24,468 bases of DNA from Baffinella frigidus (lineage: Eukaryota; Cryptophyceae; Cryptomonadales; Baffinellaceae), in the NCBI GenBank assembly GCA_026770585.1, contig MU647644.1, forward strand, positions 32,371 through 56,838, given 5' to 3'. The translations under genes were made by a program, and so were the position numbers. The first letter of the stretch is position 1; every line of letters begins with the position of its first letter. Below, piece after piece: positions 8,552-16,359 of the stretch. A model generated the notes under the pieces. It ran no database searches, was not told the origin of the DNA, and was given only the letters and a program-made list of their open reading frames with translations.

Positions 8552-8602
8552 TTGTTCAAGTGCTCGGAGGCGTACGCAGGACCGTCCGCTCAAACGCGCG
8601 CT
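8552..8602 (+). CDS. Cluster 5 exon copy b
   Basis: Follows GTTGAAG at the expected acceptor position, phase 0. Reads LFKCSEAYAGPSAQTRA. It shares the divergent C-terminal type with 5a (SAQTRA instead of LDNP). No GT donor at the conserved end. Confidence 0.35.
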
Positions 8603-8770
8603 CAACACTCACCCTAACCCACAAACCCTACACCCCTCAACCACTCCAACCCACAAATTCCTTACCCCTCAACTCTAGTTACACAACCATAATCCTCAAA
8701 CTCTACACCCCAAAACACACATCACAGAATAAACTTCCACAACCTAAACCCAAACCATCAAACCCTGGGC
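8603..8770. repeat. Degenerate telomere-like intron filler
   Basis: AACCCTACACCCC and CAAACCC type repeats between exons 5b and 5c. Confidence 0.7.
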
Positions 8771-8772
8771 AG

Positions 8773-8834
8773 TTCAACTTCTTCTACTGCCCGGTGTTGT
8801 ACAACGGAACGTGCTTCCTCGACAACCCCGAAAT
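8773..8834 (+). CDS. Cluster 5 exon copy c
   Basis: Acceptor CTGGGCAG (ends 8772), donor AT|GTACCCC. 62 nt, phase 0 in, phase 2 out, open: FNFFYCPVLYNGTC then FLDNPE. Shares C...GTC.LDNP and the donor context with 5e. N-G-T is a potential N-glycosylation sequon. The phases match cluster 4 (0) and cluster 6 (2). Confidence 0.55.
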
Positions 8835-9311
8835 GTACCCCCTAAACCCGGAACCCCAAGGGGTCAAAAGGGGTTTTTTTTTAACCGATCCTTAGCTCTG
8901 CCTTTAGGACAAACCCCGAGCACTGAACCCTGAAGCCCAATACCTGAAGGTCAATCTCTGAAGCCGAATCCCTGGATGCGGAACCCGAAATGTGAAACCC
9001 GAAAGACGAAGTAGTTGAATTGCTCGGAGGCGTGTGTCGGGACGTGCGTACTCGACAATCCCTAGACGCATTCCCCAAACCCTGAATCAGAAGAGGTCAA
9101 AAAGTCTTTTCAACCCCGAACACTGAACACTGAACCCCAATCCCTGAACCTCAATCCCTGAAGAACCCCTGAATCTCAATCAGTGACCCATAATCCCTGG
9201 ACTCGAAACCCAAAACACCAAACCTGAGACCCGAACCCCGAAACTCTGACCCCGAAACCCTGGACCGAAGCCTGAAACCCGGAACCCGGAACCCGAAACC
9301 CGAAACCCGAA
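8835..9311. repeat. CCCGAAACC-type repeats and broken exon copy 5d
   Basis: Mostly GAACCCTGAACCC and CCCGAAACCCGAA repeats. At 9012-9064 a fourth cluster 5 copy keeps LNCSEACVGTCVLDNP, but its first codon after the AG is TAG and a second TAG follows NP, so it is dead as an exon. Confidence 0.7.
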
Positions 9312-9319
9312 ATACGAAG

Positions 9320-9375
9320 TATTTCAACTGCTCGGAAGCGTGTGGTGGAACGTGCGTGCTCGACAACCCCGGGAT
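9320..9375 (+). CDS. Cluster 5 exon copy e, best copy
   Basis: Acceptor ATACGAAG (ends 9319), donor AT|GTACCCC. 56 nt, phase 0 in, phase 2 out: YFNCSEACGGTCVLDNPG. Three cysteines and an N-C-S sequon. Same ends and spacing as 5c, although the introns on both sides are telomere-like repeat. Likely extracellular; unknown family. Confidence 0.6.
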
Positions 9376-9600
9376 GTACCCCCCAAACCCTAAACCCTAA
9401 ATCCTCGAGGGGTTTTGTAGGCTGAGGGTTGGGTTGAGGGTTGAGGGTCTCCGCCCTCGACTCAAACGCAACCCTTTAACCCTGAATCCGAAATCTGAAA
9501 CTCGAGACCCAAAATTCGGAACCCAAAACCCGAAACTCCAAACCTCAAACCTCAAACCCTCAACCCCAACCCCCAACACGAAACCTGAAATCCGAAATCA
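9376..9600. repeat. Intron repeat with strand switch
   Basis: C-rich telomere-like sequence is interrupted at about 9414-9452 by the G-rich complement (GGGTTGGGTTGAGGG), then reverts to C-rich. The inverted arrangement could fold into a hairpin. Confidence 0.65.
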
Positions 9601-9601
9601 G

Positions 9602-9668
9602 ATGGGCGAAGGCCCGGCTGCCGAAGATCCTGTTCTATGCGGATTACGGCTCTACCTTTTCGCGCGCC
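9602..9668 (+). CDS. Cluster 6 exon copy a
   Basis: Acceptor GAAATCAG (ends 9601), donor GCC|GTACCCC. 67 nt, phase 2 in, phase 0 out, open: WAKARLPKILF then YADYGSTFSRA. The 3' part, YG.TFSRA|GTA.CCC, recurs in 6b. Both phases fit neighbours 5 and 7. A long C run follows the donor. Confidence 0.55.
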
Positions 9669-9681
9669 GTACCCCCCCCCC

Positions 9682-9842
9682 CCACACAAAGGGCTACAGA
9701 CGATTGTTCGGCCCAAATCGGGCCACCTTTCCGTTTCCTCATCCGTAGGAACCTTCCCCATGTTCTTACGGGTTGCCTATCGTAGGGTCCTAGGTCTTAT
9801 CGCTTAGGGGTTACTCAAAATCTCTCGAAGTTTACTGTGAGG
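9682..9842 (+). mobile_element. CCACACAGCGG-TIR element, copy i
   Basis: Starts CCACACAAAGGGCTAC, ends near GAAGTTTACTGTGAGG, with the family core ACGGGTTGCCTA.CGTAGG and GTCTTATCGCTTAGGGGTTA. Non-coding MITE-like element directly after exon 6a. Confidence 0.7.
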
Positions 9843-9869
9843 CCCTCACGCTTTCAGAAATGTGTTGAT

Positions 9870-10041
9870 TTGCGGGTTGGGGTTAGGTTGTGGGGCTGAG
9901 TGTTTGGTAGGGTTTCATGGTGCAGGGTTCAGGGGCTGAGCTTGGTGTTTGGTAGGACTGAGGGCTGCGGGTTGAGAGATTTGAAATTGAAGGTTGAGGG
10001 GTTGGGAGTGTAGGGTGTAGGGTGTAGGGTGTAGGGTGTAG
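9870..10041. repeat. G-rich telomere-like block and 8-bp GTGTAGGG array
   Basis: GGTTGGGGTTAGG-type sequence ending in about four tandem GTGTAGGG units (10008-10041). Its orientation is opposite to the C-rich block that resumes at 10101. Confidence 0.75.
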
Positions 10042-10069
10042 TTTGTACGGCCCCACCTTCTCTCGCGCC
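10042..10069 (+). CDS. Cluster 6 exon copy b, short
   Basis: Possible acceptor GGTGTAG (ends 10041), donor GCC|GTAGCCC. 28 nt, phase 2 in, phase 0 out: LYGPTFSRA. It keeps the 3' end of 6a with synonymous changes (GGC, ACC, TCG/TCT). The 5' part has been replaced by the GTGTAGGG array. Confidence 0.4.
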
Positions 10070-10072
10070 GTA

Positions 10073-10105
10073 GCCCCCCCCCCCCCCCCCNNNNNNNNNN
10101 CCCCC
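10073..10105. other. Assembly gap in a poly-C tract
   Basis: Ten Ns (10091-10100) with C runs on both sides. The true C-tract length is unknown. Confidence 0.95.
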
Positions 10106-10330
10106 GAAACCCGAAACCACAAACCCCAAACCCTGAACCTGAACCCCGAAACCCTGCACCTGAACTCCGAAACTCTGTACCCGAAACCCGAAAACGTTAT
10201 CGCTGGACCCCAAACCCCAAACCCCAAACCCCAAACCCCAAACCCCAAACCCCAAACCCCTTATTCCCAACCCCATCCTCTAAACCATAAACCATAAAAC
10301 CATGAAACATGAAACATAAACCATGAATCA
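10101..10330. repeat. CCCGAAACC and perfect CCCCAAA repeats
   Basis: 10208-10260 is a perfect CCCCAAA array of about seven to eight units. The complementary strand, GGGGTTT, could form G-quadruplexes. Confidence 0.9.
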
Positions 10331-10380
10331 TAAACCACAAACAGAGTAAACAAGTACACTCAGCACCCCCAAATCCGCAG

Positions 10381-10430
10381 GTTCTCTTCTCGTCAAAGAT
10401 CAAGTCAGGGCAAGCAACCGACGCCTCCTG
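10381..10430 (+). pseudogene. Cluster 7 exon copy a, cut by an element
   Basis: Acceptor AAATCCGCAG (ends 10380), phase 0: VLFSSKIKSGQATDAS matches 7c. The homology stops at 10430, exactly where CCACACAGAGGGC, the terminal sequence of the CCACACAGCGG element family, begins. Confidence 0.5.
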
Positions 10431-10541
10431 CCACACAGAGGGCTCCGAAAGGAAATTTCGGGCACAGCAAATGCCCGAGTTTCCATAACCTTATTCTTGG
10501 GAACCCCCGTATGGCCCTACAGGTTGCCTACCGTGGGGTAA
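10431..10541 (+). mobile_element. CCACACAGCGG-TIR element, copy ii (truncated)
   Basis: Starts CCACACAGAGGGCTCC inside exon 7a and keeps part of the core (GGCCCTACAGGTTGCCTA). The 3' terminal repeat was not found. Confidence 0.55.
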
Positions 10542-10559
10542 ACACCCCTGCACCAACAG

Positions 10560-10610
10560 GTGGCGTTCTCGTCGAAGATCTCGTCAGTGCAGGTGGCTCA
10601 CGCCTCCTCC
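10560..10610 (+). pseudogene. Cluster 7 exon copy b, cut
   Basis: Acceptor CACCAACAG, phase 0: VAFSSKISSVQVAHAS. The homology ends at TCCTACACAAAGGGCTAC, again element-terminus-like sequence, at the same position as in 7a. Confidence 0.5.
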
Positions 10611-10708
10611 TACACAAAGGGCTACCCAGTGATTTACGGACACTGAGTGCCGGTTCAGGGTAGAGCGGAACATCCGGCGCTCAACCCGAAACCCCCCCAA
10701 ACTCTCAG

Positions 10709-10795
10709 GTGCTGTACTCTTCGAAGATCCCATCAGGGCAAAATGCTGATACCGCCTCGTTTCCCGAGTGCGATGGCGTCGGCGCTGTCTTCCAG
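10709..10795 (+). CDS. Cluster 7 exon copy c, full length
   Basis: Acceptor ACTCTCAG (ends 10708), donor TTCCAG|GTTACA. 87 nt = 29 codons, phase 0 in and out. Starts VLYSSKIPSGQ like 7a and 7b, ends SFPECDGVGAVFQ like 7d-7l. It is the only copy holding both halves intact and so defines the exon. One cysteine. The phases fit clusters 6 and 8. Confidence 0.65.
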
Positions 10796-10893
10796 GTTAC
10801 ATATCAGTGTGGGTGATCCTCTATCATTATTTCATCGAGGTCTTTCATTGCGTTTCATCAAGAAACCTGATCAATACTTAGTTTGGTATTTAG

Positions 10894-10947
10894 GAGGCTG
10901 ATGCTTCTTCGTTCCCCGAGTGCGACGGCGTCGGCGCTGTGTTTCAG
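10894..10947 (+). CDS. Cluster 7 exon copy d, 3' part
   Basis: Possible acceptor GGTATTTAG (ends 10893), donor TTTCAG|GTTGCG, 54 nt, phase 0 in and out: EADASSFPECDGVGAVFQ. Nearly the same peptide as in 7c, with codon-level changes (TTC/TTT, GAC/GAT, GTG/GTC). It lacks the SSKI part. Confidence 0.55.
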
Positions 10948-11070
10948 GTTGCGAGCCTCTCCCTTCGATTGTTACTAATAGATAAGCATTATTGATAAGT
11001 ATTAATCCCTTCTTACTAGTTGATTCGTGATCCATCCGGGATTCAAGGTCGTTGAATGGTTGGATCGCTG

Positions 11071-11273
11071 GAGGCGAGGCTTCCCCGTTTCCCGAGTGCG
11101 AGATTCCAGACCTGAAACACGGCGCCGGTCTGCGATCCTGTTTTTTGAGATGAGATTGACTGCATTGCAAGTTCGTGAGTGAGTCACTCAGTTAGTCAGT
11201 TACTTACAAGGGATCGCTAGAAGGCGACACCGCCTCGATCCCCGATTGCAACGACGTCGGCGCCATCTTTCAG
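11071..11273 (+). pseudogene. Cluster 7 copies e and f, damaged
   Basis: Copy e (about 11071-11122) keeps FPEC-coding bases but then runs into an inverted piece of the exon end (CCTGAAACACGGCGCC). Copy f (11221-11273) keeps DTASIPDCNDVGAIFQ and donor CAG|GTTGTG, but its upstream junction is out of phase by one base relative to 7c. Confidence 0.45.
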
Positions 11274-11481
11274 GTTGTGATCCTCGTGTCAATCACGGGT
11301 CCCTAAGTGCTACTTGATTAGTGATCCCTCGTGGCCTGGTAGTTTCGGATCCTCATTTACTAGTTTGTCAGTTAGTTGATTGGTCAGTAACGTGGTTAGT
11401 TAGTCAGTCCTGATTAGTTACTTAGTGAGTCACTTGGTTAATTACTTTGGTATTTGTTTATACGGGATCGCTAGACGGCAG

Positions 11482-11547
11482 AAGATCGAGTCAAGGCAGG
11501 TAGCCGAAGCCTCCTCGTTGCTTGAGTGCGAAGGCGCCGTGTTTCAG
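11482..11547 (+). CDS. Cluster 7 exon copy g
   Basis: Acceptor GACGGCAG (ends 11481), donor TTTCAG|GTTACG. 66 nt, phase 0 in and out, open: KIESRQVAEASSLLEC then EGAVFQ. It has lost the D-G-V-G codons in frame relative to 7c but keeps the cysteine and both splice signals. Confidence 0.5.
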
Positions 11548-11590
11548 GTTACGTATGCAGATGCGTGATTCACCAAGATCCAAGGTCGCT

Positions 11591-12217
11591 GATGGCGCTG
11601 TGTTTCAGGTTGTGAGCCTCTTTATTTCACTGCAAGTCCAGCGATTTTGTAGCAGTGAATCCATCTACAAAATCTGTTAACTTAGAAACGAGGTACCCGT
11701 AATGGTTACTTCGAAAACCGATTTTCGCCTTGAGGCGACTCATACAAAAGTTCAGCCCTGGCAGTGTATCTGGTGATTCGAGTATCCCTCATGAATAGGT
11801 AACAGGCCTAATAAGCGCCTAATTACCCTAATTAGTTGGGTTGATTGATTAGGCTCACCGAGTTTGATAGTCAATTTGCGGTCAATGCTTCCTCGTTCCC
11901 CGAGTGTCACACTCGTTTGTTCACTGCAAATCCACCGACGTCTGAAATACGGCGTCGGCGCCGTGTTTCAGGTTACATATAAAACACTACTGAAATGGCA
12001 ACACCCAATTATTACTTGAATAGCAACGCCTAGTTCTGTGATCCGCTATGATTGAAGGTCTCGCGTTGCTTTTGATTGAGGGATCCTAAATGCTACTTAG
12101 TCTGGAATTTAGCCGTCTTTCAGGTTGCGAGCCTCCTCTTAATTGGCAAACCGGCACTCGCTAATTGATTACGCATCACTAGTGAACTGCTCATTATGCG
12201 TCGGCGCCGTGTTTCAA
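11591..12217 (+). pseudogene. Cluster 7 copies h to k, fragments
   Basis: Copy h (11591-11608) retains GATGGCGCTGTGTTTCAG|GTTGTG. Copy i (11884-11971) has NASSFPEC, then a 40-base insertion, then GVGAVFQ|GTTACA. Copy j (12110-12123) keeps only GCCGTCTTTCAG|GTTGCG. Copy k (12197-12217) ends TTTCAA|GTTAGC with the donor G changed. The donor and the first intron bases (GTTGCGAGCCTC) are the best-conserved parts. The sequence between the copies is AT-rich, with TTAGTTAGTCAGT-like repetition and no other gene. Confidence 0.5.
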
Positions 12218-12261
12218 GTTAGCAGGGGCGTCTGATTTACTCTTCAACTTGAGAGATGATC

Positions 12262-12567
12262 CTTATCCCTTAACTGCTGAAACCTTTGAGCCATTTGCTC
12301 GTATCCTTAGGAAGCCCTAGCTAGACCTGGCCCCTAGGGATTTCAATGGGACGAGCGTTTTCCGGGACGAGCGTTTCCCGGGTCTAAAAAAACAGGCTTT
12401 TCTCAGATTGGTGAGCTCCAATTACTTAATTTGTGCAGCTTAGCAAGCCTGACAAGCTGGTCATTTTTCTAGAATTTTCCATTCAGGGGCGGCCGAGCCC
12501 AAAAATGTCAAAGTTGACTTCTCGCCCAAGTGACGACTTGAGGCGGCGCCGGCAGATAAGAGATAAG
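12262..12567. mobile_element. TIR element family with CTTATCTGCCG ends, copy 2
   Basis: Related to 6265-6533 over most of its length. The left end CTTATCCCTTAACTGC and the right end GGCAGATAAGAGATAAG form imperfect inverted repeats. A 14-base direct repeat GGGACGAGCGTTT occurs twice near 12350-12380. Confidence 0.7.
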
Positions 12568-12610
12568 TAGGTGGTAGGTATCAGGCTTGCCTGAATCGAT
12601 GATTAGATCT

Positions 12611-12640
12611 TTCACAGAGTGCGATGGCGCCGTCTGTCAG
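12611..12640 (+). pseudogene. Cluster 7 exon copy l, fragment
   Basis: Reads FTECDGAVCQ, then donor GTTGCGAGCC. An in-frame deletion has removed V-G, and only the 3' third is left. It is the last member of the cluster. Confidence 0.4.
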
Positions 12641-13474
12641 GTTGCGAGCCTCTCCTCATGATCACCAATAAATATGAATCCCCCATTACCAGTTGATGAG
12701 TGATCCACTAGGGAATAAAGGTCTCCAATAGCTACTTAGTTAGGGGGTCCCTAATCGATCAGCGAACCAGTATTTTTGATCCTCCATTTTGCGTTTTGGC
12801 TCCCCTAATGCCCCAAAGAAAATTTGAGGCAACCCGAAACCTGAAACCCGAAACCCAAAACCCAAAACCCAAAACCCGAAATCAGTCATCTGAAACCCGA
12901 AATCTGTAATCTGAAAACCGAAACCCGATATCCAAAATCCGAAAGTCGAAGCCCAAAATCCGACTCCCGAACCCCGAAGTCCTAACCATGCGCCCCACAA
13001 GCCTCAAGGAGCCGATATGCTGCAACCCGGGCCCCAATCCGAATCTAGCCGTCCGAAGTGCATCAAATTGGGGTTGTGGTTTGGGCCATTTCGCGCCTGC
13101 AGGCAGTCAAATTCGAGCGGGATTGCTCCAAAGACGTTGTGCAACTGACAACGCCGAATTGACGATTTGGTCGAATACAGGAGCAAATGCGCTGCGACCC
13201 GGAACCCGATGAAGCCGTATCAACCCGGAGACCAGGGTACCCAGGTCACCCCAAACCCTAAACCCCAAACCCCAAACCCTAAACCCGGGTACCCTAAACC
13301 CTAAACCCTAAACCCTAAACCCCGAACCCTAGACCCCAAACCCCAAACCCCAAAGTCTAAACCCCAGACTCTCAACCCTAAACCCCAACCCCTAGACCCG
13401 CAACCCGAAATCTCTAACCCTACACCCTACACCCCAAAGCCTGGACACCAAACTCTACACTTTCAACCCGGCAG
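12641..13474. repeat. Putative intron with CCCGAAACC and CCCTAAACC arrays
   Basis: 12830-12985 is ACCCGAAA/ACCCAAAA repeat. 13250-13400 is telomere-like with regular CCCTAAA at 13290-13325. No exon found in between. Confidence 0.75.
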
Positions 13475-13526
13475 CGTGTACGATGGCCAAAGCGTACAAC
13501 GTGGTGAACCACGACCTCGCCACTCC
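13475..13526 (+). pseudogene. Cluster 8 exon copy a, cut by the 138-bp element
   Basis: Follows CCCGGCAG. In the frame that continues into the RPVW block in copy b it reads VYDGQSVQRGEPRPRHS. The homology to copy b ends where the 138-bp element starts at 13527. Confidence 0.45.
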
Positions 13527-13664
13527 CCGCTGTCGAGCCAACTCGGCACATATAAGACAGCCAGGACCGGGATTCCGGTCCCGGCTTTTCATTTTAAAAG
13601 TCCATTTCCTTCAGGATTCAGGTTAAAGTTTTTAAAATCGTGTCCCGTCCTCGCTCGGTAGCGG
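13527..13664 (+). mobile_element. 138-bp hairpin element, copy 2
   Basis: Differs from 7451-7588 at three positions, two of them in or next to the hairpin. Here one stem pair is lost (A opposite C). Inserted in or at the edge of exon copy 8a. Confidence 0.85.
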
Positions 13665-13869
13665 TTCTGCAAAACCTCATCCCTGCTCCCTGCTCAGGGA
13701 TCATCCCTCATCACAAATCAGGCTATAAAATCTAGGGTTTAGAGTTGAAGGCCCACCCCCTTGCCTCTATCCTCAACCCCTCAATTCAAGTTTGGGAGTT
13801 TAGAATGCATTCTCGACGCCTCAATCTCAAAGCTGAAACCGGCTGTAAATTGTAATGTGAACCCGGCAG

Positions 13870-13964
13870 CGTGCACGATGACCAAGGCGTACAACGTGGT
13901 GAACCGCAACCCCCGTCAATCCCTGGTGTACCTGGCTATCGCAAGCTGCGGCCTGTCTGGAAAG
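13870..13964 (+). CDS. Cluster 8 exon copy b, longest
   Basis: Follows CCCGGCAG (ends 13869) and ends AAAG|GTCCCC, phase 1 out. 95 nt open: VHDDQGVQRGEPQPPSIPG then VPGYRKLRPVWK. The RPVWK|G end is shared with 8c-8e. From this acceptor the entry phase would be 2, whereas 8c-8e start in phase 0. Another frame (CTMTKAYNVVN) is also conserved between 8a and 8b, so the 5' half is unresolved. Confidence 0.45.
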
Positions 13965-13995
13965 GTCCCCCCCCGAATCCCTAACCCCCTTCTGT

Positions 13996-14090
13996 GGGAA
14001 CCCCCTTCTGTCCCTACGGGTTGCCTACCGTAGGGTCGCAGGTCTTATCGCTGAGGGATTATTCAAAATCCCTTCGAAGTCCGCTGTGTG
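13996..14090 (+). mobile_element. CCACACAGCGG-TIR element, copy iii
   Basis: Contains GTCCCTACGGGTTGCCTACC, GTCTTATCGCTGAGGGATTA and the terminal CCGCTGTGTG. The left terminus was not found. Flanked by G9 and C8 runs at 14091-14120. Confidence 0.65.
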
Positions 14091-14161
14091 CGGGGGGGGG
14101 TTGTGCGGCAGACCCCCCCCTGGTCCAAATCGGGGTAACGTTATTCACCAAAACCCAAAAG

Positions 14162-14210
14162 TTGATCTCTGGTGTACGTGGCTGTCTTCACATGAGGCCT
14201 GTGTGGAGAG
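14162..14210 (+). CDS. Cluster 8 exon copy c
   Basis: Acceptor CCAAAAG (ends 14161), donor AGAG|GTTGCA. 49 nt, phase 0 in, phase 1 out: LISGVRGCLHMRPVWR. Shares SGV.G and RPVW with 8b. Confidence 0.5.
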
Positions 14211-14268
14211 GTTGCAAACTCCCGAATCCCGAAACTCAGAACCCGGAACCTGACACCTGAAACCCGAG

Positions 14269-14299
14269 ACCCGTATCTACGTGAGGCCTGTCTGTCGCG
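14269..14299 (+). CDS. Cluster 8 exon copy d, 31 nt
   Basis: Acceptor ACCCGAG, donor CGCG|GTCAAC, phase 0 in, phase 1 out: TRIYVRPVCR. Differs from 8e by mainly silent changes (TAC/TAT, CGC/CGA, ATC/CTC). Confidence 0.5.
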
Positions 14300-14361
14300 G
14301 TCAACTCCCGAACCCCGAACCTCGAACAACGGAACCCGAAACCTTACACCCGAAGCCTGAG

Positions 14362-14392
14362 ACCCATCTCTATGTGAGGCCTGTCTGTCGAG
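14362..14392 (+). CDS. Cluster 8 exon copy e, 31 nt
   Basis: Acceptor CCTGAG, donor CGAG|GTCAAA, same length and phases as 8d: THLYVRPVCR. A micro-exon by inference. Confidence 0.5.
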
Positions 14393-14637
14393 GTCAAACT
14401 CCGAAACGCAAAAACCGAAGCCTGCAACACGAAGCACGATACCCAAAACACGAAATCCTGAATCGAGACCCCAACACCCAAAATCCTGTGCTCCAAATCT
14501 TCAATCCTAGTCTCCGAACCACACACCCTGAAGTCAAAACTCAAAACCTCAAACTCTGAACCCCACACCCGAAGCCCTCAACCCTCAACCCCAAACCCTA
14601 AACCCAAACCCCAAAACCCTGAAACTTTTCGGGACAG
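14393..14637. repeat. CCCGAA/CCCCAAA-type intron repeat
   Basis: Degenerate telomere-like sequence with no coding block. Confidence 0.6.
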
Positions 14638-14713
14638 GTATCGTGGGATATGGAAGTCAGGGATTACAAGAGCCTCGCCGACGGTATGGAAGTCAAGAAT
14701 GGCAAGAACGGCG
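14638..14713 (+). CDS. Possible extra exon with internal 36-nt duplication
   Basis: Preceded by TTTTCGGGACAG. In the phase supplied by cluster 8 (1) it reads GIVGYGSQGLQEPRR, then RYGSQEWQERR: two 12-codon units sharing YGSQ..QE.R with three silent differences. Another frame (DMEVRDYK..) is also open. The best donor (CG|GTGGCG) leaves in phase 2, which does not fit cluster 9, so it is outside the in-phase chain and tentative. Confidence 0.3.
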
Positions 14714-14959
14714 GTGGCGAACCCCACACCTCAAACCCTGAACCCTGGACCCTGAACCCTGAACCCTGAACCCTGAACACTCATCCCCAAACACCACACC
14801 CTCAACCCTCAACCCCAAACCCCAAACCCCAAATTCTAGGCCATAAACAATCAACTCTCCACCTTGAACGTAAACCCTAACCTCCGACCCCAACCCAGCA
14901 GCGTGCTACACACATTAAGTCTAGCAAACGCCTGGTGGCACCCTTCAGAATTTTCATGA
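14714..14959. repeat. Telomere-like repeat and cluster 8 remnant
   Basis: GAACCCTGAACCCTG-type repeats to about 14885, then a short match to the cluster 8 start (AACCCAGCAGCGTGCTACAC) at 14890-14910. Confidence 0.55.
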
Positions 14960-15106
14960 GCGGGACGACTCAATTTAAACCGTGTTTTTGCTATCTTGGG
15001 ATGGGTTTTCGTATATATTAAAGCTGTGTCGAAGCTAATCTAGCAAAATAAGAGAGTCACCACCCTCAAGATAGCATAAAAGGCGGTTTAAATTGAGTCG
15101 CCCCGC
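14960..15106. mobile_element. 147-bp fold-back element
   Basis: Imperfect inverted arms of about 42 bp: 14960-15001 (GACTCAATTTAAACCG, GCTATCTTG) and 15062-15106 (CAAGATAGC, CGGTTTAAATTGAGTC). There is about 60 bp in the middle and no ORF. Single copy in the window. Confidence 0.75.
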
Positions 15107-15350
15107 ACACTAATGTGGAATCAAACCCTGAACCTTCACTACGCGGGAGACTTAAATGTTATTTTACGCCCTCGTCTTTATATTGTTTCCTCTTGAAATC
15201 GGGAAAAGGTGCCGGAAATTCCCACAGATAGTTGACACCGACCCTGCCGGTAACCGCAGGATATGCTTTCCGGTTGCCTGAATAAGACAATTACCCCACC
15301 CCCATAGATTTTCAAACGCCGCACCATAAGCCCTCAGCCGCTTACCCGAA
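15107..15350. other. Putative intron, nothing recognised
   Basis: Ordinary mixed-composition sequence with no repeat or exon that I could support. Confidence 0.4.
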
Positions 15351-15475
15351 CCACCATCCCAAATGCAGGAAAGCCGGGCGTGTGAACCACCATCCCAAAT
15401 GCAGGAAAGCCGGGCGTGTAAACGCCGGCCCCGGCAGCTCTCTTCATTATGCGGGGCACTGTTTCCTAAGCCCAG
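15351..15475 (+). pseudogene. Cluster 9 exon copy a, broken, with 36-bp duplication
   Basis: A 36-bp tandem duplication (starts 15351 and 15387) repeats the acceptor region AAATGCAG|GAAAGCCGGGCG. In the cluster phase, TGA and TAA follow GKPGV in the two copies. In a shifted frame the 3' part still reads LSSLCGALFP, like 9c. Confidence 0.45.
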
Positions 15476-15583
15476 AACACGCACCCCTAAACTCTCAACC
15501 CTCACCCCCACACCAAACCTCCCCCGACAGGAAAGAAGAGACGCCTCGAAGACACTTATCTGAGACATTCATTTGAGTCAAAT

Positions 15584-15669
15584 GATTTGGGCAACGAAAT
15601 GTATCAGACAATTCATTCACTATTACTTACATGATCCGGCTGTTCAGTAAACTTCGTTGTCCGAAATCT
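15584..15669. mobile_element. Small TIR element with GATTTGGGCAACGAA ends, copy 1
   Basis: Imperfect inverted ends GATTTGGGCAACGAA and TTCGTTGTCCGAAATC about 85 bp apart. The copy at 18687-18772 has the same size. Confidence 0.65.
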
Positions 15670-15772
15670 TGTGAATCGAATTATCTTCCCGGATGAAATG
15701 GCAAATTCCCGAGGAGTAGGCTACGAAGGGATTGTCTTAAATCGCACACCTTAGTCCCCGCATCGAAAGCAG

Positions 15773-15818
15773 GAAACCCTGATGTCCCGCAGACAGCCGT
15801 GCTTTCATCGGCGGTATC
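15773..15818 (+). pseudogene. Cluster 9 exon copy b, 3' half replaced
   Basis: Acceptor ATCGAAAGCAG, phase 1: NPDVPQTAVLSSAVS. After the V codon the sequence becomes a CCACACAGCGG-family element (CCATAGGAACCCCCCTATG), so the VCGARG..FSE part is missing. GTATCC at the break could act as a donor. Confidence 0.45.
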
Positions 15819-15899
15819 CATAGGAACCCCCCTATGTCCCTGTGGCTCGCCTACTGCAGGGACCTAGGTCTTATCGCTTAGGTGTTGTTCAAAATCCTT
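15819..15899 (+). mobile_element. CCACACAGCGG-TIR element, copy iv (truncated)
   Basis: Family core present: CTGTGGCTCGCCTACTGCAG and CCTAGGTCTTATCGCTTAGG. Both termini are missing. Confidence 0.6.
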
Positions 15900-15911
15900 C
15901 CCCAAACGCAG

Positions 15912-15965
15912 GAAAGTCGGACGTCCCTCCAACAGCCGTGCTGTCATCAGCACTTTGCGGGGCAC
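15912..15965 (+). pseudogene. Cluster 9 exon copy c, no donor
   Basis: Acceptor CCAAACGCAG, phase 1: KSDVPPTAVLSSALCGALFP is open, but it ends in telomere-like sequence with a stop and no GT. Confidence 0.45.
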
Positions 15966-16065
15966 TCTTCCCTGAACCCTGAACCTGCACCCCTCAACCC
16001 GAACCCCTAAACCCTCACCCCTTCACCAAACTCCCCCCTGGAATTTTAAACAATACTATCAACAG

Positions 16066-16151
16066 AGGCGGACGTGCATGAAAATGCCGTGCTGTCGTCC
16101 TCGGTATGCGGAGCGCGCGGATCGCGCCTGGAACAACGCTGTTTCTCTGAG
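16066..16151 (+). CDS. Cluster 9 exon copy d, full length
   Basis: Acceptor CTATCAACAG (ends 16065), donor GAG|GTCACC. 86 nt, phase 1 in, phase 0 out, open: ADVHENAVLSSSVCGARG then SRLEQRCFSE. The first half matches 9a-9c and the second half matches 9e and 9f, so it defines the exon. Two cysteines. The phases fit cluster 8 (1) and cluster 10 (0). Confidence 0.6.
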
Positions 16152-16359
16152 GTCACCCCTGCTAGTACCCATCATTCAACTCAAACTTCTTCGATCTATG
16201 CGCCCCCCATAGAAAATTCCAAGGTCCCTAGGGATTTGCTACCAAAGGTTCACCCCCGCGCCTGTCCTGAAATTACTACGAGTCCATCTATTCACCCCCC
16301 ATAGGCAGTTCCTAGGCCCCCAGGGATTTCTTACCGTAGGGTTATAAGGCACGTACCAG

